Shown: in pieces, positions 19,928-32,094 of the stretch | How the letters are laid out: each line of letters starts with the position of its first letter | Position numbering within the stretch: the stretch's first letter is position 1 | Assembly (NCBI GenBank): GCA_034008185.1 | Contig: CM067082.1 | Span: 12,756,984-12,820,983 of the forward strand | Origin: Gorsachius magnificus | Lineage: Eukaryota; Chordata; Aves; Pelecaniformes; Ardeidae | Length of the DNA stretch: 64,000 nucleotides | Direction: 5' to 3' | Position numbers and translations under genes: made by a program | Notes under the pieces: generated by a model | What the model saw: the letters and a program-made list of their open reading frames with translations, nothing else | What the model was told of the DNA's origin: nothing | The model's database searches: none

Positions 19928-22900
19928 TACCTGCTGAAAAATCACTCAGTTGCATTTCTATCACTTTTGCTTCAGCAGTTATCATCTCACCAGTGTGATT
20001 ACCCTCTTATTCCATCTTAACCTTGCTCATTGACACAAATCTTAGTCAACAAGGTGAACTTAAGATAAATATCATGTTGGTGTTTTCTTTACTAATCAGC
20101 AAATAAGATCGCTATGACTTTCCCAGATAATTGGGTCCCTTATGAATATTAATATATGCTCAATAATTAATTTACGTCAAGCAGTCTTCTCAGACTGAAA
20201 CTTTCCTGCCTGTGTTTCTGCAGAGCTTTTAAAGCACCATGAGAAAAACTCTCCAGTTGAGCAACAGAAGCAACAACATAGTTCCCAATAAATTTAATAG
20301 TCTTTGGATTATATTGTGAACAAACACTGTGTAAGAAAAAGATGCAACACAGAACAAGAAGTCATAGGTAACTTCATAGCTAAATACTATTCTTGAGCTG
20401 TTGCTGGAAGAACCAGTTAATTTTTGTATTTGCCAAATTCACTACATAAAATTAATGTAATTTGCATTTTTAAGTATCCCCTGCTAAATTTCTTGCTGGG
20501 TAATTCTAAGGAGCTAAAAGGAACAAGTCTTCTCTACAACTTAGTAATAAGGCTCTCGTGAACAAAAAAGGGCTAGGGGCAAAAGAAAAGGGAGACCTCT
20601 TTTGCAGTTATTCATAAAAGATTAATTATCTAGTTACACAACTTTATCAATGGGAATTTTACTGTTTTACCAACAGTATTGCCTGTTTTCTAACCACTTG
20701 CACTTGGGTTCTGATTCTGCACGTACTGAGGTGTAGTTCTCCTCGTGGGAAGAAATCCTTTGAGATTGAATGAAGGTCACCAACCCTGTCAAAGGATAGC
20801 CAGGAACTGACCATTTACCTAAATGCTCAGGGCAATTACCTGGCTGCCCGGGTAAGGCACCCAGGTTGTGGGACACCAAAGTCCAGGTGCCATTATTCTG
20901 GAGAAGGTTTAAATTCAGAGCTCCCTCCCCTTTGTTGTCACCCTATCCATCTCCTGCAGGATATTCTGGTCCCCTATGGAAGTTCTGCTTTGTACAGCAT
21001 ACCTGAATATTCAGCAGGAGGAGGAAAACAAATGAGTATGGTACTACAGTACGGTCACTAGAGCATTCAAGAAGTGCGTGTTGTGCCCAACTCTTGTTGG
21101 TATTTAAGCATATTGTGGAAAACGGAGTTTAGAACTTCTCCCCTGAAGAACACTTACCTAGCCACTTCCAATGTCCTGGGATAAAAACTAGAAAATAATT
21201 AGGTCTAGATGAATGCCTCACTTCTGAGCTATTATGGAAAAAAGGCAGACACTTGCAGCCATGGATGAATGGAATTGCATGTCAGCATATATGTCATACC
21301 AAATCCTGCAGGTGAAATAGGAGGGGCAAAAAATTTGTCCCCTGAATCTCAGTGGGGTTTCTGTCTAAATTCAGAGTATCTGGGTGCTGTAATGACATTG
21401 ATGTTGGTATCAAGATGTGACAAACATCTTCAGGTTTTGGCAACTTCTAAGTAACTGTCACTAATTTTTTCTTTTTAAAAAATGTATTTATTTATTTATT
21501 ACAACCAATAGCACCTACATTTTGGTCAAAACACCTAAAATTGCATAGAATCACTTGAATCCCAGTCATGTTGTAACTTCAACATTCTGTAATGTCTTAA
21601 AAATTTACAGAATTGAGTCCAAGACTTTGATCCTTCTCAAAAGAGAAATTAGGAACCTGAATGAAGAATATGTAAGTTAAGAAATACATGAAGATAATGC
21701 ACAACTCTGAAGAGTTGAAGTTTCCAAAAAAAAACCAACCCTAAAATAATTGAAAGAATCTTATTGAGTCTGTCAGGTAACTTAGTTTTTTTTCTCTTCT
21801 TAAACCAAGACATTCAGCATGTGAAAAGCTTTAGTCCAATCTGCATTACCTTGCACAACTAGTGTCAAATCTGGGACCCAGAAGTACAACATTCTCAGGC
21901 AGGTAATACATCTGGCTCTGATACCACATTTCAGCATTGCAGCTGTATAATCACACTGTCCTGTCACTAAAATACTTTTTTTCCTCCTTGTAATTCTGTG
22001 AAAGAACCGTACAAACACACATTAATTTCCCAAGAAACCTGAAGATAGGTCATAAACAATTAAAGACAGTCCTCAGCTAGAAGGGAAGATTTGATAGAGC
22101 ATATAAAGATACTAAAAGCAGAAAGAAGAGAGTGAAAACAAGAAAATCACCCCTTTAGCCCATTAGGACAGCTCATCGCTACATTTTTTTTATTCACAGA
22201 AGTGAATTCCTGGGAAGGTTTGAATGTAGCAAAGAGATGCCTGGTGAATAGCTTTGGGAATAATATTGTAAGTACACCTTCTGCCAAATGGTATCAGCAG
22301 TAAGAGAGGGCTAAATTTAAATATCAAAGACATTAAAATTGACACACACACTGGCTGCTGGCCAGAGCACTAGGGAAAGCTGCGTTGTTGGGTTTGTTTT
22401 TTAATGAGTTCCTTTTCTGGATCTCAGTGAGCTTGGCAGCAAGCTGTCTGTCAGGATGTAGCACTACGGAGGCAGTGAGATGCGAAACCAATGTGCGGAA
22501 GATCAGCAGTAGATAAGTATTTTAAAGGTAGTTAGCATAGAGGTAATAATTACTTCCACATCAGCAGAAGAGGTCACCCAAGGACAAAGAACTGAGGGTG
22601 GAGGGGAAGGGGCGCCAGGAAGTTTTGAGGGGGCTACACTTTGAGGTGGGAGGAAAAGCTTTGGGGAGAGGTGCTTGAGAGAAAGGCTAGACTGAGAGAA
22701 AAAGAGCATAGGAAATCATGATGTCCAATGTAACAAGGTATCAAAGGACAAGCATTAATAGCAGCGTCAAGGGCAACAGATACCTCAGAGAAGATGAGGA
22801 TGATGTGCAGGCTTGAACCTTTATTAGGAAGTAGACTCTCAGTGGTAATACTAGGAGAATATCTGCGGAGGAAGAGACTGAAACTGGCCTGAGACTCCAG

Positions 22901-25900
22901 ATCACAGCTGTCTTTTTTTATTTCCTTATTGACAGCACAGTCAGTTTGTTCATCCACTTCTTTTTTGTAACAGTCTCGGACAGCGAGAGCTCTAGGACAA
23001 GATGCTCCAGTTTTATTCATTTGGGTAGCACCAAAGGCCAGAGATGTGGAAGGATGCACAACAGGCTGGTAAGATGCTTTCTTCCCTAGGAAAAATTAAA
23101 TCAATGGATTAACTGAAGCATTAACACGCTGAGCAGGGGAATAGGGAAGAAATGACACAATCAGCAACACAGGAAGGGAAAAACAAAAGATGTTGATTAT
23201 CATATTAAATTGAGGTTAGTAGGCCCAATTAACATTTGTTACCTTTGCTGGGTTTATGAAACCTGCAACATTACTCCAGAAAGTTGCATGTTAATTTAAA
23301 AGAAATCAAGAAACACAGATAATATCTTTTATTGCTGAAATCAAAGTAGCCACTTACTGGCTTATCTTGATAAGGCCTTGCTGAAGCAGGATGGCATCTT
23401 ATCCACAGACAGCAAGCTGAAGAAACCTCTCAGGAACCACTCCCTTACGCATGCCTTCCTATGCCTTATTTTATTTAGTTTGCATATCATTTTCTAAGCA
23501 CTTCTTAATTGATTAACATCTTTTTAAATACATTAGGATATAGCTAATAGTGGCTATGCAAATTCATTTAATCAAAGTACAAGCCACAGCTCATCTACAA
23601 TACCTTGGATTTATGTCAGGTTTCTTAGGCCTGCCTTTTCCTGCTTGCACTCCTGCAAAGCTAAATTCAGCAGTAGGGAAGGACAGAGGGGGAAATGATT
23701 TCTAGGGTCTCCTCATGTACTTCCTAACAGGGTGCAGCACATCTTATCTCCCAGCCTCTCCTTCCTTGGGGCCAGCATCTCAAGAAACACCAGCAAGTAT
23801 CAAACTCCGTAGGCAAGAATGGTCAGACAAGAGCCTATGCCAGTAACAGTGCTGAGAGAACTTGAACCTTCGCCTGACTGACTTCAGTACTCTCTGCTGC
23901 AAAATGGGCATAATTTTTGCTTTGCAAACCTGCAATGTTTTCATTAGCTGACACGCAGTAAACATCCGGAAGTAACTCTTGGCTTGGATAAAACAGAGAG
24001 CAAATGTGTATAAAATGAGAGAGAACACAAAGGCAATAAAGATCTCAAAAGGTCTGTTCAGAATAAGACCTTTCTCTCCAATTAAATAGGTGAAGTTTTT
24101 TTTAAAAAGACATCGGTGCTATGAAAGATTGACACCCCATCTTCTCGTTGTGCCTTGCAGGAGCTAGCGCAGAAACCTTCAGGATGCAGGAACAAGCCAG
24201 CAGGTGGCTGTAGATGCCAGCAACTGCCCCGGAGTGGGGCAGGCTCCCAGGATGCCTTCTGCCAGAGGAAACAAAGTAGGTTCACTGAAGTGATTTAACA
24301 CCAGGTACCTTTATAAGCAGCCTTATGGCAAAGTCCAGTCCTTAGTTATCCATCCCCCAAATAGGCTCAGCCAAAATCAGTTTCCCCTGTTCCCGCTCCG
24401 TGCAGTGTTTTGAATTCCAACCCACTCACACCAGGGAATTTCTACTTCAGAAGTGCCTACTACTGAGTAAATGGTTGCTTTGCACCAAGTGAAAGGCCAT
24501 GACAAATCATACATATGTTTATGAAGGCCTTTCCTGACTCAACCAGCTGGTATACATCAATTCTTAACTAACCCGAACTCCTTCACTTACACCACCCTTT
24601 AATCTTGGCAGGCTGGATCAGAAGTTTGGATCCTGCAGCCTACCAACCATACTCTTCTTGTTGTGGCAAGTGGGATTTCAAGGAGAAGGGAAGTGGCTTG
24701 CGAAGCATTCTCTCCAGTCTCACCAAGTGGGTATCAAAAGGCAGGAATCTTACAGATTTTCTGTAGAAAGTGATTGGGCAAGATTTTGCATTGGTCTGCC
24801 TGTTGGACTCCCATGTGCTGGGATTTCACAACAAAGTAGTGCTTTTGGGGTCTGCGTGTCAGAACCCTCATACGTCAAAGGATGAAGAGGCATTAGAGAA
24901 GGGAACAGGCTGGAGCCTTTCGTAGTTCCACAAACCAGTGCTAAAACAAGAGAATTACACAAGCATTGCACAAGGGAGGCTTCACTGAAGTGTTGCCTCT
25001 GGCTCACATTCCTTTTAAGCTGTTATAAAACTTTCAATATAATTAATAAATAACTAGGCCTCTCAAGCAGAGATGAGTCCAAAGCTCTGCCCCCTGCATG
25101 AACCGAGTTTGTTATTTCAGCTCTTGATATAAAAGTACAGCATATCACCATGAGCTATAATGAGACTCTCAGCTGTAGGCTTGCCAGTTGAGGTCAGCCA
25201 GACTGGCCAGGCTGCATTACTGCTGCAAATGAAACATAAACCCAGGCAGCTTAAATAGGTGGGATAGGCTAAACCAGAGACCTAATTCCAAGGCAGGGTG
25301 AAGGTATCTCCTCCCAGCTGCTGTCTGGGTACAGGGTGAAGAAGACTGTGTCTTCCCCTTGCTACTGCCCCACCTGACTTCATGGTGCTTTCCTTCTCCT
25401 TCCCTCTCTTCCCCTTGCAACACCAGCAGTGGCTGAGAGCTCTGTGCTCGCAGGGCTGGGAGATCAGTGTGGCACTCTCAGCCTTCATCTCTGTGTCCTG
25501 CAGTAACAGGAAGGAAGGTCAGGGTGGCCAGAAGGGCCAAGGAGTCACTGCAGTGAAGGAAGAAACCTCCACCTCTTAGCTGCGTGACAGGAAGGAGTCT
25601 TCACCTCTCCCGCTGTGTCATCCAGGCAATTCTCTAAGGGAAAACTCTTTGACAAGAGTCTTCCCCCTCTTTCTTTTGTTCATCAGCCTTTACAAAGCTA
25701 TTGGTTGGCTCTAGAATGGAAACATTCTCAAATTCTTTAAGTATGCAAAGAAAAAGTTTTAGAGCCATGTTACAGTTTGGTATTTTTATCTACTCACATT
25801 CATTTCTGAACCATTAGACATCTGTTCTCTGAGATACTGGTTGCAGTTCATTCATTGGTATGACCTGGATTATGGTGTCTCTTTGGCCACTGCTGTGAAA

Positions 25901-27756
25901 TATTAATCCCAAGCTTAAGAACCGCTTTTCTAATGTAATGGGCTGTTTAATGGGAGTGACTGGGCCAAACTGATCCTGGTAAAAGAGGTATGACTAGACA
26001 CAGATACATGAGAGTCAATATAGACTATTGTTTCTATTTGCTAATTAGGAGTGCTAATAATTACCCTTCATTGATTTCAGTTGGGAATTTATTGGGTTTT
26101 TTATGTTTCTAAAAATCAGATCACTTTTATCTAAGGGCATAAATAATGGATTTAAGAGTGCAGCTTCTGACAGCTTTGAAAACATTTGCTATGGTTGCTG
26201 GTCTGTAGCTGAGACAACATTGACTCAACAATTCCCAGAGCTGGGAAAATCTCCGTGGGTGTCAAATACCACACAGAAGGTTAAAGAATGAATATCATAA
26301 TTGTACGCTTTATATTGTAGTATTTCTCCTAGTAAGTGCAGACTAACACATTCAAAGTATGAGACAAAATAAGCACTGAGTACCAAATATTCAGCAGCCA
26401 GATGCTTACAGATAGAGATGAAGAACAGGAATATTACTATAGCTTTAAAAAATGTTTGGCTGCTATGAAAAATAATTAATATCAGGTCTTGTTTAGACTT
26501 GTAAATTAATGATGCATGACAAATTGCAGCTCAGAATTGACCCAAGGAGTGCATTAAGATTAACTGTAAAACATTTTCCAGGATTATCGCAGAAGATAAA
26601 GCCCACAGAGTACATGAGATGGCTAATTTCTGACCTCTGGTTGACGATCCATGATTTCAAGACTAATTCTTGTAGCAATACATTCATATAATAAATTAAT
26701 ATTTTACCCTGTGTAAAATGGTGAAAGGCACCTTATAATCTACTAAGAACGTACTTGCAAATATTGGCTTTGAATTTGGAAGCGTGAATGTACTAAAAGA
26801 ATCCATTAAATTTCAGATTTTACCTACGAATAAGATAGAGTAAAAGTCAGGAGGATTACAGAAAGAGTCAGAAACAGTAAGCAGGGTTTATACCAAGGAT
26901 GATGGTGCAGTTACTCAGCTAATGCATTTATATATCATGAGGCAACAGACTTGTTGGCTGTTGCAGATTTTCCTTGTCTTCAATGCAGATATGAGTTAAG
27001 TGTCACTGTTGACTCATATCCTGGGGCATCTAAGAAGAACTGAGACTGAGGTTGGAATAGGAACAAAGAGAGGATGCTGGTTTAGGAGCTTCATGTACTA
27101 CTTAAAACATCACTGTCTTAAAATCCCTCTATCTGTAGCATCCAATATAAAGCGCTTTTCAAAACAAATTATGCTGCATATCTCTGTCCTATGGATGATA
27201 CGAAATTGCCTGCTCTGCTATTCTCTCTCTTTAATAAGAAGCTCTGTGAAGCTTGGATGACCACAGAGAACATTTCAGAAACACTCTGTACAGGTTTTGT
27301 AACACCTCCCTATTGTGTCCAGGAAAGATAAAAAAAAATTCAAATAGAAATATTGTTCTACTCTTTCTAAAAAGAAACATAGCAATGACTAATTTTCAAC
27401 CAAGCTTAAAAAAAAAAAAAAAAAGAAAAAAGAAGAGACCCATAAAGCCATATACAGCAATACTTTATCAACAATATTCTTTGCAGGAATACCCTGATGT
27501 ACTTTGGAGAAGACAGGAAAAGGTTGACCCTTTCTTCTTCATATCTGCTAGCAACCCCTTGATGTCCTTCCCTGAGAGCACCTAAACTACAAGGCAAGTT
27601 GTATAAGCTCTGGAAGGTTTCTGCTAGCCATGTTTTCAGATGAAAGTGGCAGTTATAGGAAGAAAAAGGATGTTACAGGTGTTCATTAAGTGATCACAGC
27701 AACTGGATCAGGACCTTCAGGGGATGTAGGCAGGGGGATGACCTGACTGTAGAGCT
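19928..27756. other. Intergenic, no gene seen
   Basis: About 7.8 kb with no recognised exon. AT-rich patches at 20080-20200, 23461-23590 and 26030-26110 carry several TAAT/ATTA cores and could be regulatory. An A17 run at 27408-27424 continues into a purine-rich stretch. The 141-codon minus-strand frame ending at 22634 opens with GTG and shows no domain that I know. Confidence 0.55.
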
Positions 27757-28345
27757 TGACATGGTTTAACCCTGGCCAGCAACTAAGTCCCACAGAGCTG
27801 CTTGCTCACTCCCCCATGGTGGGATGGGGGAGAGAATCAGAAGAGTAAAAGTGAGAAAACTAATGGGTTGAGATAAAGACAGTTTCATAGGGAAAGCAAA
27901 AGCCATGCACACAAGCAAAGCAAACCAAGGAATTCATTCACTGCTTCCCATGGGCAGGCAGGTGTTCAGCCATCCCCAGGACAGCAGGGCTCCATCACGC
28001 GTAACGGTGACTTGGGAAGACAAACGCCATCACTCCAAACATCCCCCCTTTCTTCTTCCCCCAGCTCTATGTGCTGAGCACGACATCATATGGTGTGGGA
28101 TATCCCTGTGGTCAGTTGGGGTCAGCTGTCCCAGCTGTGTCCCCTCCCAGCTTCTTGTGTCCCCCCAGCCTCCTCGCTGGTGGGGTGGGGAGAGGAGCAG
28201 AAAAGGCCTTCACTCTGTAAGCGCTGCTCAGCAGTAAGGGAAACATCTCTGGGTTATTAATGCTGTTTCCAACACAAATCCAAACCATAGCCTCATACTG
28301 GCTACTGCAAAGAAAATTAACTCTACTCCAAACAAAACCAGCACA
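27757..28345 (-). mobile_element. Endogenous retrovirus LTR (589 bp, solo)
   Basis: In sense (minus) orientation it starts TGTGCTGGTTTTGTTTGGAG, continues TAGAGTTAATTTTC, and ends GGGTTAAACCATGTCA. These are the TG...CA ends and the conserved edges of a bird LTR family that I recognise by its 'ATGGTTTAACCC...CAGCAACTAAG' end. The middle has the typical 'ggtcagctgtcccagctgtgtcc' and 'cttgtgtccccccagcctcc' blocks. I see no clear target duplication: the flanks gagct and acttg do not match. No internal retroviral genes adjoin it. The element is diverged and older than the LTR at 13991. Confidence 0.85.
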
Positions 28346-31300
28346 ACTTGTGTTTCTAAGCAGGCCCAGAAGCAGAACTTGAAGTTGCTGGGAAAATTTA
28401 TGAGTGAAAATTTAGATGTCTACAGACTTCATATATCTGTAGTGCTAAGTGAAATTTTTGAGATTTGCACATTTTGAAGTTAGTACCTAAATACCACCTA
28501 AGTCTAACTTCAGGCCTTTGTGGCCCTTTACAGATCCAACCCAGTGGGCTTGAACAGATTTAGAGGGAAGATCATAAACCAGGTAACATTCATCATCTGT
28601 AATAACACAGACATTGTATGTGTCAAAAATATTTGAGAATCTCAATCTTTCCAATTCTAGATCAGCTGCCCTCACATCTTCACAACTGATTTTATTGCGG
28701 CCTGCCAGCAGGAGACTGAATACATCTCTATGAGCTTTTTAATATTTTCATCCACTGGACTATCAGCTTCTGATTAAATGATGAATTATGGAGGAAAAGG
28801 CAGCAAACCCTTACATTGTTTCACAGTGACCCAGAAAATAAATGAAAACACAGTTGCCATTCTTCCAGCATTTCTTTAAAATTACTTGTGTAGAAGACAA
28901 AACATATTTTACACTTCTCAAAAATACCAGATCGTAATCCTGATAATTCTGAAGGTGGTTACATACTGAAGAGTGGCTGTAAAAACATTAACAGTATATG
29001 TTCTTCACACATTATTTGAACACCATAAAAGGTGATTCTCCCACATGTTACTGGAAGCCTGAACTGCTGATGTGGAGGATGCTGCGCTTCAGTGGCCAAA
29101 CTCCCATTATCATATTGTAATAATTTAAAAGAATGGTCCACAAAGAATATTTTTCTTTTGGGTTTTTTGCACTTGTCTCTATAATGTTGTATCTTAAAAA
29201 AATACATTAAACAACAGTATTCTACAGCAGTGTGATGGAGAGAGAACTGATCCAGGAATTGAGAGACAAGGATTTTCTTCCCACTGACCTCTTGGCTGGC
29301 ATAGTACGTTCTTCACTTCCCTGCCTACCAGCTTCCCAATTGTTTTTCTGTAGTATTGATTTCTATTTCAGCGTACTTTACAATCTGAGCATACCAGTGA
29401 AAAACACTTCATAAGAGCAAGATCTTATCACCTGATGACTCACGATTCATGTGTTTTAACTTTGGTGTCTATCCAAGCAGGTGTTTTATCTTTCTTACGA
29501 ACAACCTTCCAGATGAGAATTCATTCACTATTTGCATGTCACTAATAACAAAAAAGCCCCTTCTACTTAATAACCGGATATTCTTAAAGATACTGCTACC
29601 AAATCAAGAAAGCAAGTCTTTTTTTCTTTTAAATCATCACAGACATCAAGACTGAGCTGTACTACAGATGTACATGTGTTCTGGCTGCTCAGACACAGAA
29701 ACATATTGAACAACAGACTAGGGTTGGGTTTTTTTTCCCTCCCACTTACAAAGAAGAAATAATAAAATGGGAAGAAAAGAGGTTTATCCACCTTATGTTA
29801 TACCTGGTATCAAAAAAGGAGATGATGTAACCTCAGGCATTTTCACTCACACCTCGGCTGTTGATCACTACCCAACACAGAAGACTAGCTTTGATGCACC
29901 AAGAAGCTGAGCTAACACTGCAGTCTTTTATGAGAGCACCTGATCTCACTGGCTAATTAGAGACACTTGAAAATGATTTTGTCTGAAGACCAGCAACAGC
30001 TGGTATATTCAAACCTGCAGGAAGCAACCCTGGTGTACATAATTGCTGCAACTGAGAACTGACAGACCCCCTAGAAAAATGAGTCTGTAAGGTGTTAGTG
30101 CTTTTGGGGGTGGTGCAGTAATGTGCTGGTTTAGTGGAGCCTTGAAGCGTTACGGGGAATAATACAAGAACAGTAATAGTAATTTATGCAGATGAAAGTA
30201 TAGCTGTTCTGATGAGACTGATGCCTAGAAGAGCCTATTTTGCTCTGTAGCTATACAGCAAAGCTACTTCTGTTCTGTACTGCCTAGCACCTTTTAGGTT
30301 GGGGCAAATTGTCACCCTGCCTTTGGTATAAGGATGTCAAGAAAAACAAAGAAAAAACTTTTTTGTTCCCTCCCCTCCACCCTTCTTCAGTACTGCCTGT
30401 GCCGTGTTACTGCGTAATCTTGCCTATTGCTGGTAATTCAGGTAATGTAGATATTTACAGTTTGTCATTACAGAGGTGTGAGATAAGAAAAGTTAATCCT
30501 TTACAATATCTAATGTTAGCAAACACTGGTTTATAGCAGCCTTATTGTTTTCCACTGCTGATGAGATCTGGTAGCAGTGTGGGCTTACATAACCCACCCG
30601 AACCCTCCTGCTTTTGCTTCGAGATTTCCCTGTGCTGTTAGAGCAGAATTAGGCCTGTTAGGTACTAGCTCTCTAAATACAGTGTAACTTCTCGTGTCTT
30701 GGGACTGAAAGAAACAGCGTAAGATGATGTGAGATTTCTAAATCGTTAGAATTTGCTCAAAGGCAAATAAATTCCTTTTCATTTTGGCTTGGGTTACTGC
30801 TTGCTTTTGTTGTTTGTATCAGCCCGAAACACTGACTACTCTTGTGATGTAGTCTCTGTAAATGGAAAGGCTAAAAATTCACTAGTGTAACTGTGCTTGT
30901 AATTAGGGGCATGTATAAAGTAATTTACCTCAAAATATCTTTAGCTACTTAATTTATTTATATCTATCCTAAAATACAGCTGTTGTAACCATTAAGATAT
31001 ATGTATGAGTTTATAGTGAAGAACTGTGTGAAGAGTATAATTATGTGTTCATCGTTAACCCAGATCTTAACTCTAAGGAAAAAAGATTCCTTATATAAGA
31101 AATAGAGGAACAAAAAAGACTATTGGGTCTATTCTACTAAGGCTCAATCCATTCAGAAAACATTTCCCTGCGGTCAGAATCTAATTGCTTTCTGAATAAC
31201 CATTATGTATTCGCCTTTGCCCACTGGGCCATTCCAAACGTGACATTCCTTAGAGGGGAAAAAAATGACATCCAGCTGTCTGGTTTGAATTTGGTTTTTG

Positions 31301-31937
31301 CTAGTATATACTGATATTTCATCCAATAAGATGTATTAGAAGAAAACTGAGTTACAAATGCAGTACTCTGAAGATAAATATTAGAATTAACATTTACCGT
31401 GTTCCCTTAGTTGATACCCTTTCTATGCATTATGATACAGGGGTTTATTGCATGACTACATGCTGTGTTTTCCATATGATGCTTGCTTTGTTCAGTGCAA
31501 AGGAGGAATGATGTCTGCTGAATGATCAGCTTTGACGGTTTCACTGTGTGGCTCAGGACTGTGTTCCAGTGGGTTCTGTTTAATACTACGCTGAAGTCAC
31601 AAATGTTAATTTCCAAACAGGCTCTTCTGTGGTTCTCAGAACTGTCATTAATATTGTTGAATTCATGTTCACACCTTTCTGGAGATGAGTTTAATTCTTT
31701 GTATTATTAAGGGAGAGCTGAAGCCCAGATAAGCAAATATCAGAGATATCCAGTTGATTTGCATTTCCATTTTGAGGCCATGAGAAGACTAAGTTTCTTT
31801 GGATTGCTTTGCATGTGCTGTAAATAAGAACATATTACTGTGGAGAAAATCTGCAGATGAGCTGAAAAGTGGTAAATTGTCCTTCTAGTACAACCCCAAC
31901 ACAATTGCATTTCTCTGCATAGTCCCATTCTGTCTGC
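28346..31937. other. Intergenic, no gene seen
   Basis: No exon, RNA gene or repeat family identified. A 62-codon minus-strand frame at 28487-28675 reads like a protein for part of its length, but it starts with GTG, has no flanking splice pattern that I can defend, and matches no family that I know. Confidence 0.55.
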
Positions 31938-32094
31938 TGCTCAGGGGGTTGTGGAGTCTCCTTCTCTGGAGATATTCAAAGCCCGCCTGGACGATGTCCT
32001 GTGCAACCTGCTCTAGGTGACCCTGCTTTAGCAGGGGGGTTGGGCTGGATGACCTCCAGAGGTTCCTTCCAACCCTTGCCATTCTGTGATTCTG
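31938..32094 (+). mobile_element. CR1 LINE 3' fragment (157 bp)
   Basis: It enters at gctcagggggttgtggagtc, encoding the end of ORF2, and runs through the tail gggctggatgacctccagag to the 3' repeat attctgtgattctg. It is strongly similar to the reverse complement of 12121-12320. Confidence 0.95.

Noticed and set aside
28487..28675. 62-codon minus-strand frame with protein-like composition
   Set aside because: It starts with GTG and I recognise no family or splice sites. A protein search would be decisive.
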